From the NCBI RefSeq assembly GCF_014698305.1, contig NZ_JACJST010000001.1:310001-374000 (forward strand): a stretch of 64,000 nucleotides of DNA, in the 5' to 3' direction. The notes under the pieces were generated by a model. That model made no database searches, had not been told where the DNA came from, and saw only the letters and a program-made list of their open reading frames with translations. Each line of letters opens with the position of its first letter. Position 1 is the first letter of the stretch. The stretch is from Anabaena lutea FACHB-196 (GTDB lineage: Bacteria; Cyanobacteriota; Cyanobacteriia; Cyanobacteriales; Nostocaceae). The position numbers and the translations under genes are program-made. Positions 52,362-60,753 of the stretch are shown here, one piece after another.

Positions 52362-54546
52362 TATTCCAGTTTTTCTCCCTTAATCTACGTAGCTTATCAA
52401 TGGGCTTTGGTGGAGCTACATACCCACCATCATTTTCTTCAAGTTCGGTAGCTAGAGGCATGGGAATTACTTCCCCTAGTTGAGCCGGAGTTTCTTCTGT
52501 TCCTAATTTCCAGGCTTGAGTTTCACGTTCATGTTCACGTTCTAACTTGCGATTTTCCCGAATACCTTGAACACGCGATCGGTTACTTTGACCAGTAAGT
52601 GCTTTTTCAGTCTTTTCTTTAGCTTTTGTAACAATATTATCTACCTGAGCATTAAATGTTGCTTTTCGCTGTTGTTGACGAGTAGAAGCTGCTTCTTGTG
52701 ATTGTTTTTGTAGCTCGAAGTAATCAATAACTTCAAACCAATCCCGTTCTCGAAATGTTTTCTGAGTTTCGCTTAATTGGCAAGGTTCTAATATTCTCGT
52801 GTCATCACGACGCAAATAGATAATGTCAAGTCTGCGTGGATCATAAGCTATGGGAATCTTCCATCTGCCATTTACTCTAGCCTTAACAAACCACTGTTCT
52901 CGTATAGCAAGTTCACAAGTGTAATTTAAGCCCTGATAGTAAATACCTTGAGGAGTAACTGAAGCTTCCGCAGAAGGTAACAAATTCAAACGAACAATTT
53001 CAGGTGCAATTTGGCGTAAGTGACCAACTCGATTTTGAATTCCCCAATTCCAAAGTTCAATTGGGTATGGTTCAACGTAGTCCTGAATCATAAATTCATT
53101 CATTCGATACCAATTCATCCGATGGAGTTTGTTATGGTCAAGAATGGATAAAATAATAAGTTTTCTAAATTCTTGGAGATCAAGAATTGCATCAAGCCTA
53201 TAGTCCTTATCACCTCTCTCTCTTACTCGATTGACTGCCCCTGGCATCCAACGAATCATCTTGTCGTTACTTAAACGAAAATTTCTTTCTACAATACCTT
53301 TCCAATCTGCTCGGTATGGAGGTGTATTCGATACTCGGATATTTAAAGCATTTACTAAATTATCGGCATTGTAACCTTCTAGTTCGCCTCTGTCTGCCAG
53401 GATAGCTTCAGGAAGGTGATGGCTAGGCCAATCAGCTTCATCAATTTCAATGCCATATTCAGCACAAAAAGCTACTTTGTTGGTGGCTACATTTTCCAGA
53501 GCCAACATTGCACCCAACCAACTCGGACCTTCTAAACTGACACTAAAGCCTGTGATCAGTCTGCTAAAAGTATCAATAACAAAGTAAATCACAGGGCGAC
53601 CAATAATACGGTTTCGGTCTAAGGAACTGACTAGATAAATATCGCCGATAGTAGCGTCTATTTGGTAAATTGAACCTGGACCAAATGCCATTTGCGTTGA
53701 ATCTCCAAGCACTGCCCTATGACGTAAATTGAATCTACGCTTGCCTTCACGGGAGATTTTTTGCTGACTAATATCTCGTTCCTTTTCATACCAATATCGA
53801 AACTGAGCAAATGTGGGTAGTTCACTGGCAGGAGGTAGTACAGGAACTAATACCCCATTTTGCATTTCATAACCTTGATGAAAAAACTTTTCCAAGGTTT
53901 TCTGAAAAGCATCTTTTAAAGTTCTTCCTTGTTGTGTTTCGTAAAATAAGGCGATACCACGGGAAAAGTATTTCCGAATATCGTCATTAACGTTGATACC
54001 AAGGGGTATATCAGTTACTTTTGAGAGTTTACTGGGACGACCACGCTTACAGTTAGAAACCTTTCTTTCCTTACCTTTTGCACCACACCTATCAAACAGA
54101 GGAAGAAGGGCATTTTTGGTTTGTCCACCTTGCCAATAACGCCGTAGATAATTATAAATCGTCTTTTTTATACAACCTGTGCGTTCGACTGTAGCTTCTA
54201 TAAGTTGACCGCGATCGCGGGCATTAAAAATTAGCTCAATGTCACCCTCAACCAGTGGGGCAATCACTTCCCATGCTCGGTCTCTACGTTGGCAGTGTTT
54301 ATCTGAAATTGTATTTTCAGGACGAAGTAACCCCATATAAGGGTCAATCTTGAGGATACGAATTTCTTGAGATGCGATCGCTGTTTCCAATTCCTTGGAT
54401 TTTTGCCATTTTGGGAGAGCTTTTGAGTTACTAATCTCAATTGTTACGACATCCGTACCAGATGAATCAATCCAAAGTACACGCTCAATATAAATTTCAG
54501 TATCGGTGTTTTCCCACTCCAGCAGCATATTTACATAAAGGTTCAT
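52354..54546 (-). CDS. tnsB: TnsB-type DDE transposase
   Basis: This 730-residue transposase has an rve-type catalytic core with the DDE triad Asp297 (YQIDAT), Asp385 (LADRGE) and Glu420 (IVERNF). The spacing of 88 and 35 residues is that of Tn7 TnsB. N-terminal helix-turn-helix segments (residues ~75-150, IEATVERTGCIKKTIYNYLR) would bind the terminal repeats, and a beta-barrel follows the core. It cuts the 3' transposon ends and joins them to target DNA. It overlaps tnsA by 4 bases. TnsA and TnsB are separate proteins here, unlike fused TnsAB of some CRISPR-associated elements. Confidence 0.95.
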   Translation of the reverse strand: MNLYVNMLLEWENTDTEIYIERVLWIDSSGTDVVTIEISNSKALPKWQKSKELETAIASQEIRILKIDPYMGLLRPENTISDKHCQRRDRAWEVIAPLVEGDIELIFNARDRGQLIEATVERTGCIKKTIYNYLRRYWQGGQTKNALLPLFDRCGAKGKERKVSNCKRGRPSKLSKVTDIPLGINVNDDIRKYFSRGIALFYETQQGRTLKDAFQKTLEKFFHQGYEMQNGVLVPVLPPASELPTFAQFRYWYEKERDISQQKISREGKRRFNLRHRAVLGDSTQMAFGPGSIYQIDATIGDIYLVSSLDRNRIIGRPVIYFVIDTFSRLITGFSVSLEGPSWLGAMLALENVATNKVAFCAEYGIEIDEADWPSHHLPEAILADRGELEGYNADNLVNALNIRVSNTPPYRADWKGIVERNFRLSNDKMIRWMPGAVNRVRERGDKDYRLDAILDLQEFRKLIILSILDHNKLHRMNWYRMNEFMIQDYVEPYPIELWNWGIQNRVGHLRQIAPEIVRLNLLPSAEASVTPQGIYYQGLNYTCELAIREQWFVKARVNGRWKIPIAYDPRRLDIIYLRRDDTRILEPCQLSETQKTFRERDWFEVIDYFELQKQSQEAASTRQQQRKATFNAQVDNIVTKAKEKTEKALTGQSNRSRVQGIRENRKLEREHERETQAWKLGTEETPAQLGEVIPMPLATELEENDGGYVAPPKPIDKLRRLREKNWNND

Positions 54547-55388
54547 CCCACACCCCCTAATTTTTGGTGTAGCTGTACCAATGGGTTTGCTAGGAGAACT
54601 AATGGCTCACTAGGGTTAATTGATTTATTCATGTCAACCAACCACCATCGGTTAGCAATCAAATGGCGAGCAACAGAGAGTCCTATACCTGGTTTAAATC
54701 CAAGTTGGTCGTCACAATCAGCAGCTATACTTGCTAGAGAGTCATGCTCTTCGACTACTCTCAAAGTAAGTGCTGTTGTAATTCGACGAATCTCAGATTC
54801 CGATATGGAGGAACAGTCTTCAATACTGAAGAAAGGGTGTACCCAATCAATATTTCTAGCCAATCTTTCAGGAATTTCATGTTCTGTGACAATTCCCCAA
54901 TTTATATCTCTAGACTGCCAGTATTGACGCTCAATTTCTAATTTTTGTAGTGTACGCTCTGATTGCAAATCTTTAGCTAATTTAAGCGTACGTACCTGTT
55001 CAATAACTCCTATTTTTTGACGCACAGTAATAAGAAAATCCGTAGTCATCACCATTGGATCTTGAGTTTTGGGGTCTTTAGGATGGGGTATACCGTTCTT
55101 TTCAGCGATCGCTAATGTTTCTTCTAGAGGTAGTAGGGGATATTGCTCCCGGATGTCACAGATAATGGGCGACCATTCTAGTATGTAGAAATAATTAAGT
55201 TCAAGGTTGCTGAGTAGATGGTGGACTCGATTGGTTTTCCAACCCTTTATCCTGCTGGCAAGACCTTGGGATGCTACATCTTGAACCAGTAGCCAGGGTT
55301 TGTACTCATAACCTCTGCCTTGCCCACGACCTTCGCTGATATGTCTATCAATGACAGCCTCAGTTTTTGTTCTCTTTCTTTTAGCCAT
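54543..55388 (-). CDS. tnsA: TnsA-type 5'-end endonuclease
   Basis: This 281-residue protein follows the Tn7 TnsA pattern. The restriction-like catalytic domain has Glu63 (SNLELNY), Asp117 (MTTDFLI) and Lys136 (RTLK), and the signature stretches IREQYPLLPL and ERTLQKLEIERQYW. The usual Gln before the Lys is replaced by Thr, as TLK instead of QVK. A winged-helix C-terminal domain follows from ~170. TnsA nicks the 5' transposon ends so that the element leaves by cut-and-paste. It is the first tns gene, with the next upstream gene 109 bases away on the same strand. Confidence 0.93.
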   Translation of the reverse strand: MAKRKRTKTEAVIDRHISEGRGQGRGYEYKPWLLVQDVASQGLASRIKGWKTNRVHHLLSNLELNYFYILEWSPIICDIREQYPLLPLEETLAIAEKNGIPHPKDPKTQDPMVMTTDFLITVRQKIGVIEQVRTLKLAKDLQSERTLQKLEIERQYWQSRDINWGIVTEHEIPERLARNIDWVHPFFSIEDCSSISESEIRRITTALTLRVVEEHDSLASIAADCDDQLGFKPGIGLSVARHLIANRWWLVDMNKSINPSEPLVLLANPLVQLHQKLGGVG

Positions 55389-55497
55389 TCAATTGCCCCC
55401 AGTTAAATTGCGGTTTTCTTCAGTTTGTACGTCATATCAAAAGCACTTTGCCTGTATACAAGTTCTGTCTGAAATGGAAGGCTACTTAATGGTTAGT

Positions 55498-56208
55498 TCA
55501 AAGAGAAGCTAAAAAATCTTTAATTTTTGCGAGTTGCTTTTCATCCAGAACTTGTTTAAATTTTTCTGCCACTATATCCTTTTGTTCCGGTAAGACAGAC
55601 ATAAGTAATGCTACTAGTTCGATGAAATCCTCCTCTTGAAAGATTTTTTTAAGCTTTGTCACTGCCCGACGAGGATGTACAAAAACTGTTACTTGGTTAG
55701 TTCTTAATCCGGCTTGAACCATAGCAGCATTAACAGTTAACTCACCAGCCAGAACTTTAGCGTGTAATTCTGGATTTTTCTTACGAAGCTGGCGAAGTCC
55801 AGCTTGTTTGCTAGTACCAGTCGGTCTTTCTATCTTACCAAAATTGTGTATATTATCAACAATTATTTTTTGACCAACAAGTCTTTGACTTTTTTCAGGT
55901 GATCCTGCTGGTCTCTGTACGGCGCGGTCTAGGAGATCCAGAAGTAATGGGTTATGGGAACACAGTTGCCAAAGCGTTTCAAAATTTGTTCCTAGTCCTG
56001 CTGGTGGAGGAGTTTTTATGAAATCAACAAAAGAATTCATTGTCACAACTTCTCCAGTATCTGGGAGAATTTGTTCTTGCCATAACTCTTCTTCAAGAAT
56101 CGGCTGAAGTAGTTCTGGAATACTATTAAGTTCTGTAACTCCTTCAACAAGTGCTGAACGAAGTAATGTGATGATTTGATTTTTGTCTAAATCCGTTCTT
56201 TTGGACAT
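55498..56208 (-). CDS. Hypothetical protein upstream of tnsA (ParB-HTH-like segment)
   Basis: The 236-residue soluble protein is not recognised as a whole. Residues ~125-165 (LRQLRKKNPELHAKVLAGEL then TVNAAMVQAGLR) resemble a helix-turn-helix stretch seen in ParB-related and plasmid or phage proteins of cyanobacteria. The rest is helical, with an acidic N-terminus and a C-terminal coiled region (EKFKQVLDEKQLAKIKDF). It is transcribed towards tnsA and could be the first gene of the tns operon, or a regulator shared with the divergent defence operon. Possible roles are a transposition accessory factor or cargo; nothing decides between them. Confidence 0.6.
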   Translation of the reverse strand: MSKRTDLDKNQIITLLRSALVEGVTELNSIPELLQPILEEELWQEQILPDTGEVVTMNSFVDFIKTPPPAGLGTNFETLWQLCSHNPLLLDLLDRAVQRPAGSPEKSQRLVGQKIIVDNIHNFGKIERPTGTSKQAGLRQLRKKNPELHAKVLAGELTVNAAMVQAGLRTNQVTVFVHPRRAVTKLKKIFQEEDFIELVALLMSVLPEQKDIVAEKFKQVLDEKQLAKIKDFLASL

Positions 56209-56319
56209 TGGGAATTTTGCTATTTTTTGAGGATGTTCTTTTTATCTTCTTATCTTCGCAATAGCCAGAAATATACGATCGCTTTGCTAGTTTCTTAATT
56301 GCTACCTAATCAAATACCG

Positions 56320-56358
56320 TTGACGGCTGATGCTAAAAATGTTTAGTGTTACATAACA
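56320..56358 (+). promoter_or_regulatory. Candidate promoter and operator before mad1
   Basis: TTGACG (56320-56325) and TTTAGT (56342-56347) are spaced 16 bases, a plausible -35/-10 pair. The perfect inverted repeat TGTTA-CA-TAACA (56347-56358) overlaps the -10/start region, 19 bases before the mad1 ATG, and could be where the HTH protein represses its own operon. This is read by eye only. Confidence 0.4.
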
Positions 56359-56377
56359 GACAACAAGGATTGGAGGG

Positions 56378-56758
56378 ATGAGCAAGTTTGGTGAAACAAT
56401 CAGGCAGCTTCGAGAGGCTCAAAATCTGGGACTTCGGGAAACGGCTACTATGGTAGGTATCTCGCCTGCTTACTTAAGTCGCATTGAGCGGGGTAAGGAG
56501 CATCCGCCAAAGCCGGAGGTTATAAAAGCATTAGCAAAAGGTTTAGCGGCTGATCCTGATGTACTATTTCGGCTTTGTCCTTCCACAGACCCAGATGTAG
56601 TGACTTTGCTGAAGGAAAGACCAAAGGTACTAGAATTAGTTCGTTTGGTTATGGTTCAGGAACTTTCTGACGAGCAGCTTGGTAAAGTTGAGCATTTTAT
56701 TAAGCGAGATATATTAGGAGAAACTTCCTCGGATACAATACTCACTGTATCTGAGTAA
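56378..56758 (+). CDS. mad1: HTH (XRE-type) protein of the MADS defence system
   Basis: This 126-residue protein has a Cro/C1-type helix-turn-helix in residues ~7-60 (IRQLREAQNLGLRETATMVG, SPAYLSRIERGK) and a C-terminal region with LLKERPKVLELVRL. The start is preceded by a very close GGAGGG. It begins a co-directional operon with the DNA methylase 61 bases downstream. In the methylation-associated defence system the first gene is an HTH protein thought to control expression, and the gene order here fits. A palindrome just upstream may be its own operator. Confidence 0.82.
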   Translation: MSKFGETIRQLREAQNLGLRETATMVGISPAYLSRIERGKEHPPKPEVIKALAKGLAADPDVLFRLCPSTDPDVVTLLKERPKVLELVRLVMVQELSDEQLGKVEHFIKRDILGETSSDTILTVSE

Positions 56759-56819
56759 CTCAAGCCTAGCTCTCCCCGCCGTAAGTGAGGAGGAATACGA
56801 GGAGAATTTTTATTAGCAC

Positions 56820-58850
56820 ATGAAAGCAAAACAGTTGCCGATTCCTGATTTGGAAGATAATACAGAAGATTCCACTATTTCTGATGGTTATATCCTTGAC
56901 TTTATTAGTGGTGAGAAAAGTCTCAAGGATACGCCAAAAGAACAGGTGCGTCAACGGATTGCACGGGCGTTGTTTCATGAGTATGGAATTTCGGTGGAAG
57001 ATATGGCGGCTGATTTTCCGGTTTCTATTAACGGGAAGCGGAAAAAGCTGGATATTGCTATTTTTCACCACGACCAGGAGCATACAGTTCAAAATTTAAG
57101 TCGGGTGGTGGTTTGTCGCCCAGAACCGAAGGTGGGCAGAAATGCGGTTAGGATTCGAGATTACGATCAAGCAGCCAAGGATTTAGAAGAATTAGAAACC
57201 ATCATGGAGCATATTAACTCCTGTAAGTATGGTTTGTGGACGAATGGTTTAGAGTTCTTTTATTTAGAGAAGCAAAGAACAAGGTTTGAAGATAGGTTTG
57301 AGCCGATAGGAGATTGGCCACCTGCTGATGAGTCTTTGGACACACAGGAAGTAGTGTCTAATGCGCGTACCCGTAAGGCTGATCCAAAGATGCTACGAGT
57401 AGCTTTCCGGCGATGTCATAATTTCATTCACGGAAATGAGGGAATGCCCAAGGATGCAGCATTCTGGCAGTTCCTATACCTGATTTTCTGTAAAATGCAC
57501 GATGAGCAGAAATCACCTCGCGGTCAACGGCGATTTTGGGCAGGGCCGAAGGAGCAGTTCGATACTGAGGGGCGTAAAGAAATCCGCAAGCGGCTTATAC
57601 CTCTGTTTGAAGAGGTGAAAAAGAATTACAGCAATCTTTTCCGGGGAAATGAGGAAATTACTCTTTCTGACCGCGCCCTTGCTTTTATGGTTTCTGAATT
57701 GGCAAAGTATGACTTTACACGCACTGATGTGGATGCCAAGGGTGGAGCTTATCAAGAAATAGTTGGTGCGAATTTACGGGGCGATCGCGGCCAATACTTC
57801 ACGCCACGGGGTATTATCAAGCTGGCAGTGGAGATGCTTGACCCCAAGGAAAATGAGCGAATTTTAGACCCAGCCTGTGGAACTGGGGGATTTTTGGTGG
57901 CAGTGCTGGGATATATGGTCAAGAAGTTTCGGGAAGAAGCGAATGTGCCAGTAGGATTAGAGACTACAGAGGAATTTCTATCTGTCAATCAACGCCTGCG
58001 CCAGTTTGCCGAGAAACAAGTGTTTGGTGCGGATTTTGACCCGTTTCTAATTAAAGCTTGCCAGATGAATATGGTAATGGCGGGAGATGGCAGGGGTCAT
58101 CTTTATCACATCAATTCTGTGGATTTTCCCAACGGGCATTTAGACGGGTTAGAACCAGCTAAAAAAGAAATTCCCCTAGAATCAATTGATGTGTTGTTGA
58201 CTAATCCGCCTTTTGGTTCTGATATTCCGATTACGGATCAAAATACACTCAAGCAGTTTGAATTAGCTTACGCTTGGGAACGGACGGAGGATGGTAGTTT
58301 TCGCAGAACTGGCAGACTTCAGGGGAGTGTTGCGCCGGAAGTATTGTTTATTGAGCGTTGTCTGAACTGGCTAAAACCGGGGGGAAGGATGGGGATTGTT
58401 TTACCAGATGGCATTTTGGGCAATCCTGGAGCCGAATATATTCGGTGGTGGATTCTGCGTCATTCTTGGGTCTTAGCTAGTGTGGATATTCCAGTGGAAG
58501 CATTTATTGTAGAAGCGAATGTAAATATTCTCACAAGTTTGCTGTTTCTGAAGAAGAAAACCAAAGAGGAAATTAGGGCTGAGGATTTAGGAGGTAAGAC
58601 GGACTATCCTGTATTTATGGCAGTAGCAGAGAAGGTAGGATTTGACCGTCGAGGAAATACGCTTTATAAACGGACTCCTGATGGTGAAGAAATTGTGGAG
58701 CTAAAAGAGGAAATAGAAAGATATCGGAAGGGAGAACGTATTATTGAACGTTCTTTAAAAAGAAAAAGAAAGATACTCGATGATGACTTGCCTGTAATTG
58801 CCGAAAAATATCGAGAGTTCCGTCAACAATACCCAACTCCAGGTATATGA
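56820..58850 (+). CDS. mad2: N6-adenine DNA methylase of the MADS defence system (HsdM-like)
   Basis: This 676-residue protein has a C-terminal type I-like methylase module: SAM motif DPACGTGGFLVAVL near 348 and catalytic NPPF (LLTNPPFGSD) near 461. The N-terminal ~150 residues resemble the HSDR_N nuclease-like domain of type I enzymes (KKLDIAIF), but where an E-x-K would stand it reads VVVCRPEPK, so nuclease activity is doubtful. Together with the specificity subunit it would mark host DNA so that self is spared. The stop overlaps the next start by 4 bases (ATGA). It is about 130-180 residues longer than a normal HsdM because of the N-terminal domain. Confidence 0.88.
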   Translation: MKAKQLPIPDLEDNTEDSTISDGYILDFISGEKSLKDTPKEQVRQRIARALFHEYGISVEDMAADFPVSINGKRKKLDIAIFHHDQEHTVQNLSRVVVCRPEPKVGRNAVRIRDYDQAAKDLEELETIMEHINSCKYGLWTNGLEFFYLEKQRTRFEDRFEPIGDWPPADESLDTQEVVSNARTRKADPKMLRVAFRRCHNFIHGNEGMPKDAAFWQFLYLIFCKMHDEQKSPRGQRRFWAGPKEQFDTEGRKEIRKRLIPLFEEVKKNYSNLFRGNEEITLSDRALAFMVSELAKYDFTRTDVDAKGGAYQEIVGANLRGDRGQYFTPRGIIKLAVEMLDPKENERILDPACGTGGFLVAVLGYMVKKFREEANVPVGLETTEEFLSVNQRLRQFAEKQVFGADFDPFLIKACQMNMVMAGDGRGHLYHINSVDFPNGHLDGLEPAKKEIPLESIDVLLTNPPFGSDIPITDQNTLKQFELAYAWERTEDGSFRRTGRLQGSVAPEVLFIERCLNWLKPGGRMGIVLPDGILGNPGAEYIRWWILRHSWVLASVDIPVEAFIVEANVNILTSLLFLKKKTKEEIRAEDLGGKTDYPVFMAVAEKVGFDRRGNTLYKRTPDGEEIVELKEEIERYRKGERIIERSLKRKRKILDDDLPVIAEKYREFRQQYPTPGI

Positions 58851-60115
58851 TTTCTCGAATAGAAGCATTTAAATATCGCTGCTTTGACCGACTTGATATT
58901 AAACTCGGTCAATATCATGTTTTGGCTGGTGCAAATGGCACGGGTAAAAGTACGCTGCTTGATATTCCTTTATTGTTGGGCGAAATTCTCTCACAGGGAT
59001 TAATCCCAGCTTTTTTAGAATCTCCTTCTATTGGTGGCAGTCCGAGAGCGCAAAATTTACAAGAGTTGCTGCATTATGGCAGAGGGAATTATTTTGGTTT
59101 TGCCATAGAAGCTGATTTACCTGAAGAAATTATTATTAAATTGCTCGCAGATGCACCACCCACGGTTCTAAAAGATAAAAATAGACATCCTCGAAGTATT
59201 AGATATGAAATTCGGTTTCAAATTTTTAATAATATTGAGCTTCATGTAACTGATGAATTTTTATATATTGTTCCGCAGAAGGTTTCTGAACCCAAAGAAG
59301 GCTGGGGAATAGGAGGTAAACGTCCTCGTTACTGGCAAACAATTATTGAGCGAGAATCTGGTTTAGCAACAATTCTGAAACAAGAAGACCGAAGTAACAC
59401 TAAGATTAGTTTGCGACTGGAACCCCAAGAATTAGCTTTAGCAAATTTACCCCGTGATCTCGATAAATTTTCTGCGTCTATTTGGTTTAGAAATCTTTTA
59501 GAAAAAGGCGTAATGCGTTATGAACCAAGTTGGTCAGTGCTGCGGAGAGCTTGTCCGCCGGGTCAGCCTAAAACCTTGCGTTCAGATGGTGCTAATCTAC
59601 CTTGGTTAGTGATGAATTTGCAGCAGGAACAGCCAGAGTTCTTTGAGTCTTGGGTAGAACACGTCAAAATGGCTTTGCCTAATATTGTGGCAATAGAAGC
59701 CATTCAACGTGAAGAAGATTATCACGCCTACCTCAAATTATCGTATTGGGGTGATCATGTTGTTACTTCTTCTGGATTATCTTACGGAACCCTGCATATT
59801 TTGGCACTGACTATTTTGCCCTATCTACCCCAACCACATCGTCTCATTTTCTTGGAAGAACCAGAAAATGGTATTCACCCTAGAGCAATTGAGATAATAT
59901 TGCAGTCTTTGAGTTCGGTGTATGATTCTCAAGTTTGGGTATCTACCCATTCTCCTGTCGTATTGGCATATACTGAATTAGAATCTGTGATTGCGATGCG
60001 AAGTAGTAGAGAAAATGGTGCAGAAGCTATTCCCGGAAATAAACATCCACGTTTACAAGATTGGCAGGGAAGTATCGACCTTGGTTCCCTGTTTGCAGCA
60101 GGGGTACTGGGATGA
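58847..60115 (+). CDS. mad3: AAA/SMC-like ATPase of the MADS defence system
   Basis: This 422-residue protein is of the AAA_15/OLD-like ATPase type. Walker A GANGTGKST is at residues ~28-36 after the typical start ISRIEAFKYRCFDRLDIKLG. SYGTLHILAL (signature-like), Walker B LIFLEEPENGIHP and STHSPVVL mark the C-terminal half. It lacks an attached TOPRIM domain; the next gene supplies a TOPRIM-like protein, the same split found in PARIS-type systems. It overlaps both neighbours by 4 bases, so translation is coupled. Confidence 0.87.
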   Translation: MISRIEAFKYRCFDRLDIKLGQYHVLAGANGTGKSTLLDIPLLLGEILSQGLIPAFLESPSIGGSPRAQNLQELLHYGRGNYFGFAIEADLPEEIIIKLLADAPPTVLKDKNRHPRSIRYEIRFQIFNNIELHVTDEFLYIVPQKVSEPKEGWGIGGKRPRYWQTIIERESGLATILKQEDRSNTKISLRLEPQELALANLPRDLDKFSASIWFRNLLEKGVMRYEPSWSVLRRACPPGQPKTLRSDGANLPWLVMNLQQEQPEFFESWVEHVKMALPNIVAIEAIQREEDYHAYLKLSYWGDHVVTSSGLSYGTLHILALTILPYLPQPHRLIFLEEPENGIHPRAIEIILQSLSSVYDSQVWVSTHSPVVLAYTELESVIAMRSSRENGAEAIPGNKHPRLQDWQGSIDLGSLFAAGVLG

Positions 60116-60753
60116 GAGATTGTATTTTCCTGCTTGCTGATAAAAATATGGAGGCGGCTTTTACTGGTTTTTTTACCAGAGCGCAATTCCATAGAAGTTT
60201 GGGAATTCGGCAGTTTGAATTCGACCCACAACAAGACATTATTGTCGAACCTGGTAGCGACCCAGGTGTTTATACCCGCGCTCATGAATTAATTCGCCCT
60301 TATCAAAAAACTCATCGCTATGCTGTTGTAGTGTTAGATAATGCTTGGGATGGCTCACCAGGAGTAGAAAGAATTTCTGATAATATCATGGCGAATTTGA
60401 TTGAGACGGGTTGGGATGAAAAGAATTGTGTGGTAATTGTAATTGACCCAGAATTAGAGATTTGGATACTACAGGATAATCCCAATGTAGAAGAGGAATT
60501 TGGGTTTAGACAAAATATCTCTTTAAGAAACTGGTTAGAACAAAAAGGTTTATGGAATGCTGCTGCGTTGAAACCTGCTGATCCGAAGAAAGCTGTTGAA
60601 GATGCTTTGAGATTCTCAAAAAAACCTCGTTCATCAGCAATATATAAAAATATAACTAGCAAAGTTTCTGTTAGAGGATGTACAGATACAGCATTTCAAA
60701 TGTTGTGTAGTAAAATGCAGCAATGGTTTCCATTGGAGGAGGGTCAAGGATGA
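60112..60753 (+). CDS. mad4: TOPRIM-like protein of the MADS defence system
   Basis: The 213-residue protein begins MRDCIFLLADKNMEAAF and shows VVVLDNAWDG and VIDPELEIWIL, an arrangement like the DUF4276/TOPRIM-related partners of OLD-type ATPases, though the first acidic motif is not canonical. It may be the effector or sensor working with the ATPase before it. ATG 60112 overlaps the mad3 stop as ATGA; an in-frame ATG at 60061 inside mad3 is rejected. In published MADS operons the fourth protein has no assigned function, so the TOPRIM link is my inference. Confidence 0.75.
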   Translation: MRDCIFLLADKNMEAAFTGFFTRAQFHRSLGIRQFEFDPQQDIIVEPGSDPGVYTRAHELIRPYQKTHRYAVVVLDNAWDGSPGVERISDNIMANLIETGWDEKNCVVIVIDPELEIWILQDNPNVEEEFGFRQNISLRNWLEQKGLWNAAALKPADPKKAVEDALRFSKKPRSSAIYKNITSKVSVRGCTDTAFQMLCSKMQQWFPLEEGQG

